From an uncultured Sphingomonadaceae bacterium (lineage in GTDB: Bacteria; Pseudomonadota; Alphaproteobacteria; Sphingomonadales; Sphingomonadaceae), in NCBI GenBank assembly GCA_937995515.1, contig CALKJZ010000024.1:1-64000 (forward strand): a stretch of DNA of 64,000 nt, written 5' to 3'. Position numbers and translations under genes: made by a program. The notes beneath the pieces were generated by a model, which was given only the letters and a program-made list of their open reading frames with translations, was not told the origin of the DNA and searched no databases. Shown here one piece after another: positions 59,387 through 64,000 of the stretch; the stretch's first letter is position 1; each line of letters starts with the position of its first letter.

Positions 59387-60478
59387 AGGCTCGGCAGCCG
59401 GCAGGCGACAGCTCGGGTCGGCGAGCAGCCGGGCGGGCGCATCGGGCGCCACCACCAGCGGCCGCGCGAGGCCGATGACGTCGCAGACCCCTTCGCCGAG
59501 CGCGGCCTCCATTGCCGCGCCGGTGCGGAAGCCGCCGGTCAGCATCAGCGGCACGCGGGTGGCCGCGCGAAGCCGCGCCGCCTCGGCAAGGAAATAGGCC
59601 TCGCGCGCGGCCGTTCGCGCCTCGGGGTCCTGCGGCCGATCGGCCGGCCCGGCGGGTTCGAGCCCGCCAAGGCCCACCATGCGGGGCGCTTCGTAGTTGC
59701 CGCCCGAAACCTCGAGGAGATCGATGCCTTCCGCCTCGAGCATCGCGGCCACCGCGCAGGAATCGGCAATGTCGAAGCCGCCGCGCTGGAAATCCGCCGA
59801 GTTGAGCTTGACGGAGACGAGAAAGCCTGGCCCGCAGGCGGCGCGCACGGCGCGCACCGCCCCGAGCAGCGGGCGCGCGCGGTTCGCGAGGCTGCCGCCC
59901 CAGCGGTCGCGCCGCCGGTTGGCAAGCGGCGACAGAAAGCCCGAGAGGAGATAGCCGTGCGCCGCGTGCAGCTGCACGCCCGAAAAGCCGGCCTCCTGGC
60001 AGGCGCGGGCGGCCGCTGCGAACCGCCCGGCGAGCGCATCGACCGCCGAGTCCGGCATTTCCACCGGAAATCCGAACTGGCGGCCCGGAAGCGCAACCGG
60101 AACGGCCGAGGCGGCCTGGGGCCGCGGGTTGATGGCCGCCGGCGTCTGCCGCCCGGCGTGCGAGAGCTGGACGACCGCCACCGCGCCGAGAGCGCAGGCC
60201 GCGCGTGCCATCTGGCCGAGCCTTATGGTGCCAAGCGCATCCGGCGCGCCATCGAGCGCGATGTTGCCGGCCCGCTCGAGATGCCGGCGGCAGATCTGCA
60301 CATTGCCGGTGATGAGAAGCCCCGCACCACCCCCGGCCCAGCGGCGATAGAGGCGCGCATGGGCCTCGGTTGCGCGGTTGTGCCGGTCTGCCAAGCCTTC
60401 CGTCATCGCTGCCTTGGCCAGCCGGTTGGGCAGCGCCACCCCGCAGGGCAGCCGCAGCGGGCTTGCCAGCAGGCTCAT
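59180..60478 (-). CDS. NADH:flavin oxidoreductase (Old Yellow Enzyme family)
   Basis: A 432-residue FMN barrel. Features are PNRLAKAAMTEGLAD, QLSHAGRQTP with the conserved His-Ala-Gly-Arg, the VQLHAAHGYLLSGFLSPLAN catalytic segment, and DRWGGSLANRARPLL. It would reduce activated double bonds or demethylate. The start ATG at 60478 lies 9 bp from the start of the divergent lipoprotein gene, leaving little promoter space. Its last 207 bp overlap the tail of the mlaA frame. Confidence 0.88.
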   Translation of the reverse strand: MSLLASPLRLPCGVALPNRLAKAAMTEGLADRHNRATEAHARLYRRWAGGGAGLLITGNVQICRRHLERAGNIALDGAPDALGTIRLGQMARAACALGAVAVVQLSHAGRQTPAAINPRPQAASAVPVALPGRQFGFPVEMPDSAVDALAGRFAAAARACQEAGFSGVQLHAAHGYLLSGFLSPLANRRRDRWGGSLANRARPLLGAVRAVRAACGPGFLVSVKLNSADFQRGGFDIADSCAVAAMLEAEGIDLLEVSGGNYEAPRMVGLGGLEPAGPADRPQDPEARTAAREAYFLAEAARLRAATRVPLMLTGGFRTGAAMEAALGEGVCDVIGLARPLVVAPDAPARLLADPSCRLPAAEPSAAFGPGPFGRHSRWPVARMLNGVATQAWFYQQILRLAEGLEPDFGLPLWRALVRHQAREVRMIRALA

Positions 60479-60487
60479 CGGCTTGCC

Positions 60488-60733
60488 ATGGGCCGTGGCA
60501 TGCGTCGCACGCGCCTGCCCCACCCTTGCGGTCTTGCGGCCATCCTCGCCCCCGCGCTCATGCTGGCCGCGTGCGCGGAGCGCGAGACGCCGCAGGCGGG
60601 CGAGTCCGACGCGGAGGCGGTCCGCCACGGGGTCGATCTCGCAGTTGCCGACGTGCTGGCCGCAGAGCAGGCTGCCAGCACGCCGCTTCCCGCCCGGAAC
60701 CCGGCCGAAGCCGGGGCTGCGGCCACCGAATGA
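60488..60733 (+). CDS. Small lipoprotein (hypothetical)
   Basis: An 81-residue protein with a hydrophobic N terminus (CGLAAILAPALMLAAC) ending in a lipobox (LMLAAC, lipidated Cys about residue 29). The remainder is acidic, Ala/Glu-rich and without a known family. The ATG at 60488 is 9 bp from the divergent oxidoreductase start, and a second ATG at 60500 is possible. No strong ribosome-binding site is seen, so this call depends mainly on the lipobox. Confidence 0.5.
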   Translation: MGRGMRRTRLPHPCGLAAILAPALMLAACAERETPQAGESDAEAVRHGVDLAVADVLAAEQAASTPLPARNPAEAGAAATE

Positions 60734-60747
60734 CTGTCACCGGATGA

Positions 60748-61473
60748 TCAGCGCAGCATAAGCCCGCCGTCGATGGCGACGGACTGGCCGGTGATATAGG
60801 CTGCGCGCGGCGAGGCAAGGAACAGCACGACCTCCGCCACCTCCTCCGGCTCGCCCCAGCGCCGCATCGGCACGGCGCGCAGCAGCCGCCGCTCATAGTC
60901 CGCGTCGCTGCGCTGCATCTGCGTCATCCGGGTGCGGATGAAGCCCGGCGCCACGAGGTTCACGCGGATCTTGTCGGGCGCCCATTTGTCGGCAAGCGCG
61001 CGGGTGAGCCCGAGGAGCCCGGCCTTGGAGGCTGTGTAGGCCGGAGTCTCGCGCAGTGCGAGAAAGCTCGAGAGCGAGCCCATGGTGACAATGGCGCCCG
61101 CGCGCGCCTTCAGCCCCGCGTGGAAGGCCAGCGCGAGATCCATGACAGCGTTGAGGTTGATCTCGATGACGGCACGGAACCCCTCCTCGCCATATTCGTC
61201 GGGCCGGCCGGTGCCCGCATTGGCGACAAGAACGTCGACCGGGCCGACGCGCTCCGCGAGCGCGCGGGCGGTTCCCCGCTCGGCGAAATCGGCGCGGACA
61301 TAGGCAAGGCCCGAGAGGTCCCCGTCATAGTCGCCGGGCGCCCCGCGCGTGCCGGTGACAAAGACCTCGGCCCCGTTTGCGGCGAATGCGCGCGCGGTTG
61401 CAAGTCCGATGCCCTGGCTGCCGCCGGTCACCAGCACCCGCCTGCCCCCGAACTCCGGCCAGCTTGCTGCCAT
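60748..61473 (-). CDS. SDR-family oxidoreductase
   Basis: A 241-residue SDR with VLVTGGSQGIGLATARAFA, VANAG, the catalytic Ser (TMGSLSS) and Tyr-x3-Lys (YTASK), and a C-terminal YITGQSVAIDGG typical of the classical branch. AAGGAGG is close to the ATG at 61473, confirming this start over a longer frame. The substrate is unknown; the divergent lipoprotein gene at 61651 suggests no partner. Confidence 0.9.
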   Translation of the reverse strand: MAASWPEFGGRRVLVTGGSQGIGLATARAFAANGAEVFVTGTRGAPGDYDGDLSGLAYVRADFAERGTARALAERVGPVDVLVANAGTGRPDEYGEEGFRAVIEINLNAVMDLALAFHAGLKARAGAIVTMGSLSSFLALRETPAYTASKAGLLGLTRALADKWAPDKIRVNLVAPGFIRTRMTQMQRSDADYERRLLRAVPMRRWGEPEEVAEVVLFLASPRAAYITGQSVAIDGGLMLR

Positions 61474-61650
61474 GTCGCCCTCCTTAAAGGCCCCTTGCAG
61501 CGCGCAATGCCGCAAGGCGCCACCGCCATTCCTGAGAGGGCGCCCGTTCCTCGGGCTTCTCTGGCCCCGGCGGCCCGGATGTGGCAGGCAGCCCCGGTCG
61601 GCGGCGGCAGGTGCGGCAGGGCCGGCCGTTTGGGCAGGGAAGGACCAACC

Positions 61651-62118
61651 ATGATCATGAGACTGACCGGACTTGCAGCGGCGGCACTCTGGCTTGCCGG
61701 CTGCGGCGGATCCGGCGAGACAACCCGGACGGTGACAACCGACAGCGGCGAGCAGGTGACGGTGGCCGCCACGACCAACAGCCGGGCGCTGGAAGCGCAG
61801 ACGGTCGAGATTGCGAAGAGATTGCCGAGCTTTGCGCCCCTCTACCCGGGCGCGACGGTGGTCGCCACGATGGATGCGCAGGGCTCCGGCGGCGCAGGCC
61901 AGATGGTGACCCTCGAAAGCAAGGACCCGCTCGACAAGGTGCTCGCCTTCTACGACGCCAGGATCGCCGATGCGGGTGGCGAGGCCTCGCTGCGCACCCA
62001 GACGGCCGATTCGGCCACCCGCGCGGTGCGCATGCCCGATGGCTCGGGCGGGATGATCAGCGTCGCCACCGACGGCAAGACGACGACCATCGGCATCATC
62101 CACGGGCAGCAGATGTGA
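61651..62118 (+). CDS. Lipoprotein (hypothetical)
   Basis: A 155-residue precursor with signal peptide and lipobox LWLAGC (Cys about 18). The rest has a repeated beta-strand pattern with FAPLYPGATVVATMDAQGSG and KDPLDKVLAFYDARIADAGG, like small periplasmic proteins with a PsiF/DUF-type fold, but I do not recognise a family. GGAAGG precedes the ATG. It may stand alone; the next gene starts about 95 bp later. Confidence 0.7.
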   Translation: MIMRLTGLAAAALWLAGCGGSGETTRTVTTDSGEQVTVAATTNSRALEAQTVEIAKRLPSFAPLYPGATVVATMDAQGSGGAGQMVTLESKDPLDKVLAFYDARIADAGGEASLRTQTADSATRAVRMPDGSGGMISVATDGKTTTIGIIHGQQM

Positions 62119-62213
62119 AGGGGCGCGGGCAGCCGATGTAAGGCGCGAGGCCGGGGCGCCCTCCCCGGCTTTGCAGCTTGGCCCGGCGGGCGCGCGCGCC
62201 TAGCGTGGCGGCC

Positions 62214-63395
62214 ATGTTTCTCGGCTTTCTCGACGCGCTGCGCGGCGCGGGCATTCCGGCCTCGCTGAAAGAGCATCTGCTGCTGCTCGAGGCCATGCGG
62301 GCGGGCGTTGTCGGGCCCTCGGTCGAGGAGTTCTACTATCTCTCGCGCACCATCTACGTGAAGGACGAGGCGCTGCTCGACCGGTTCGACCAGGTGTTCG
62401 CAAGGGTCTTCTCCGGGCTCGACATGGCGGTCGAGACGGGCGCTGCCCAAATCCCGGAGGCGTGGCTGCGCAAGGTGGCCGAACTCTATCTGTCGGCCGA
62501 GGAGATGGCGAAGATCGCAGCGCTGGGCTCGTGGGACGAGATCATGGCGACGCTGCGGCAGCGCCTCGAGGAGCAGGAGGGCCGACACCAGGGCGGCGCG
62601 AAGTGGATCGGCACCGCTGGCACCTCCCCCTATGGCGCGCACGGCTACAACCCGGAGGGCGTGCGCATCGGGCAGGACGAGGGGCGGCACGGCCGTGCCA
62701 TCAAGGTGTGGGACAGGCGGGAGTTCCGCAACCTCGACTCGACGGTCGAGCTTGGCACGCGCAACATCAAGGTGGCGCTGCGCCGGCTGCGCAGGTTCGC
62801 GCGCACGGGGGCTGCCGAGGAGCTCGATCTCGACAGCACGATCCGCGAGACGGCCAAGAAGGCCTGGCTCGACGTCGTGATGCGCCCCGAGCGGCACAAT
62901 GCGGTCAAAGTGCTGCTGATGCTCGACGTGGGCGGATCGATGGACCCGCACGTGCGAATCTGCGAGGAATTGTTTTCGGCTGCCCGGAGCGAGTTCAAGC
63001 ATCTCGAGTTCTTCTATTTCCACAACTGCCCCTACGAGGCCCTGTGGAAGGACAACCGCCGCCGCTGGTCAGAGCGGACCGCAACGATTGATGTGCTCCA
63101 CACCTTCCCGCACGACTACAAGCTGATCTTCGTGGGCGATGCCTCGATGAGCCCCTACGAGATCACCACCCCGGGCGGGTCGGTCGAGCACTGGAACGAG
63201 GAGGCCGGCGCCGTCTGGCTCGAGCGCCTGACCGGGGTCTATCATTCGGCGGTGTGGCTGAACCCGGTTCCCGAACGGCACTGGGACCATTCCCAGTCGA
63301 TCCAGATCATCCGCAGGCTGATGGGCGAGCGGATGTACCCGCTCACCCTCGAAGGGCTCGACCGCGCGATGCGCGAGCTCACCCGCACGCACTGA
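62214..63395 (+). CDS. CoxE-like VWA domain protein
   Basis: A 393-residue protein of the CoxE-like VWA family. The N-terminal part (FLDALRGAGIPASLKEHLLL, then VEEFYYLSRTIYVKDEALLDRF) is typical, followed by GTAGTSPYGAHGYNPEGVRI and a VWA domain with the metal-ion-dependent adhesion site DVGGSMD. Such proteins work with MoxR-type AAA+ ATPases in assembling metal enzymes or complexes. The MoxR partner is not in the window. The ATG at 62214 matches the family start; an earlier GTG/TTG-like start would add 12 residues. Confidence 0.85.
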   Translation: MFLGFLDALRGAGIPASLKEHLLLLEAMRAGVVGPSVEEFYYLSRTIYVKDEALLDRFDQVFARVFSGLDMAVETGAAQIPEAWLRKVAELYLSAEEMAKIAALGSWDEIMATLRQRLEEQEGRHQGGAKWIGTAGTSPYGAHGYNPEGVRIGQDEGRHGRAIKVWDRREFRNLDSTVELGTRNIKVALRRLRRFARTGAAEELDLDSTIRETAKKAWLDVVMRPERHNAVKVLLMLDVGGSMDPHVRICEELFSAARSEFKHLEFFYFHNCPYEALWKDNRRRWSERTATIDVLHTFPHDYKLIFVGDASMSPYEITTPGGSVEHWNEEAGAVWLERLTGVYHSAVWLNPVPERHWDHSQSIQIIRRLMGERMYPLTLEGLDRAMRELTRTH

Positions 63396-63417
63396 CCGGC
63401 GGGCAGCGGCGCGGCGG

Positions 63418-64000
63418 TCAGGCGTCCTGCAGCCGGTTGCGCAGCCGGCGGGCGGCAAAGGCGATTGCGAGATACGCCACCCCCTCGAACAGCAGCGCCA
63501 CGCCGATCAGGATCCCGGGCAGGACGGCAAAGGCCGACGAGATGGCCACCATCACCCAGATGCCGAGCGCAAGCGAGATGATGCCCGAGGCGAGGATCCA
63601 GCCCCAGCCGTCGTTCGGCCGAAGTGCGGCGCCGAAGATCATCTTGGCGGCCCCGTCGATGATGAAGACGATGCCGAAGAAGATGGTGAGCGCGAAGGCG
63701 CCGATCGCCGGGTTGAAGACGAGATAGCCACCGAAGACGATCTTCAGCACACCCACCAGCAGCTGCCAGAGCGTTCCCTTCCAGCCCGGAACCGAAAAGG
63801 ACTGGATGGCCTGCACCACGCCGGCTGCGATGATGAGAAAGGCAACCAGCCAGACCACACCCAGCGTTGCCGGAACGGGAACGACCATCGCGAAGATGCC
63901 GACCGCCACCATCACGAGGCCGAGCAGCAGGAACCCCCACCAGGCCTTGCGCACGCCCTTGGAAATGCCCTCCTTCAGCTCCTGCGTTGCCGGACTGAGC
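63418..64000 (-). CDS. HdeD-family membrane protein (partial at window end)
   Basis: A DUF308/HdeD-type protein with six hydrophobic helices: RKAWWGFLLLGLVMVAVGIF, then VVWLVAFLIIAAGVVQA, LLVGVLKIVFGGYLVFNP and more, ending YLAIAFAARRLRNRLQDA. HdeD proteins are linked to acid resistance in enterics; elsewhere the role is unknown. An in-frame GTG at 63954 exists, but upstream codons encode a plausible continuation (TQELKEGISKG), so the true start is probably beyond the window. Confidence 0.85.
   Translation of the reverse strand, partial: LSPATQELKEGISKGVRKAWWGFLLLGLVMVAVGIFAMVVPVPATLGVVWLVAFLIIAAGVVQAIQSFSVPGWKGTLWQLLVGVLKIVFGGYLVFNPAIGAFALTIFFGIVFIIDGAAKMIFGAALRPNDGWGWILASGIISLALGIWVMVAISSAFAVLPGILIGVALLFEGVAYLAIAFAARRLRNRLQDA

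Overview
The window looks like chromosomal DNA from a very GC-rich alphaproteobacterium. Sphingomonadales is my best guess, inferred from gene content and order (rnd-lptC-lptA, lptF/lptG, lptD-surA-pdxA-ksgA, the alphaproteobacterial families DUF1134, DUF2141 and DUF2794, the split methionine synthase) and from composition; it was not tested by phylogeny. I see no rRNA, tRNA, CRISPR array or insertion sequence. Coding density is high and many adjacent genes overlap by ATGA, which implies translational coupling. Because G+C is so high, long open frames occur opposite most genes. Starts were chosen from family alignment and Shine-Dalgarno sequences.

Layout. 1-5.3 kb: end of a DUF1254/DUF1214 protein, a long stretch without genes, a DUF1622 membrane protein, a sulfatase, and a decayed 5'-truncated katG. 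5.3-16.7 kb (mostly minus strand): GNAT-like protein, fatty acid hydroxylase/sterol desaturase family protein, then envelope assembly and housekeeping genes lptG, lptF, ksgA, pdxA, surA, lptD and DUF1134. 16.7-26.1 kb: FAH-family protein and PdeM, then the most interesting region, an apparent operon of a nucleotidyltransferase-like/CDP-alcohol phosphotransferase fusion, an Ino1-type myo-inositol-1-phosphate synthase, a stand-alone nucleotidyltransferase and a Wzi-like outer-membrane protein. Divergent from it is a second CDP-alcohol phosphotransferase coupled to a large coiled-coil membrane protein. 26.1-31.7 kb: quinone reductase, PanE-like reductase, the oxyR/ahpC-ahpD peroxide module, cysE, DUF2794.

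31.7-39.2 kb: a six-gene minus-strand fatty-acid oxidation operon (MerR regulator, acyl-CoA dehydrogenase, thiolase, FadJ-like protein, nitronate monooxygenase-like protein, SDR) with a palindromic candidate operator before the regulator. 40-49.3 kb: hisI, purF-SDR, an amidohydrolase, threonine ammonia-lyase, then bpt-ubiG-VOC-hydrolase, where a 20-bp tandem duplication has doubled a ribosome-binding site and start codon. 49.7-51.7 kb: rnd-lptC-lptA preceded by an unannotated 36-residue membrane protein. 51.9-58.2 kb: NUDIX, then an ArsR-methyltransferase fusion, metF and the two halves of cobalamin-dependent methionine synthase as one coupled operon. 58.4-64 kb: mlaA, an OYE-family oxidoreductase, two small lipoproteins, an SDR, a CoxE-like VWA protein and an HdeD-family membrane protein running off the window.

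Functionally the window is rich in outer-membrane biogenesis (Lpt parts, SurA, MlaA, Wzi) and in lipid metabolism. The inositol-phosphate cluster linked to Wzi is the strongest candidate for an undescribed pathway, plausibly making an inositol-phosphate lipid or surface glycan, or di-myo-inositol phosphate.
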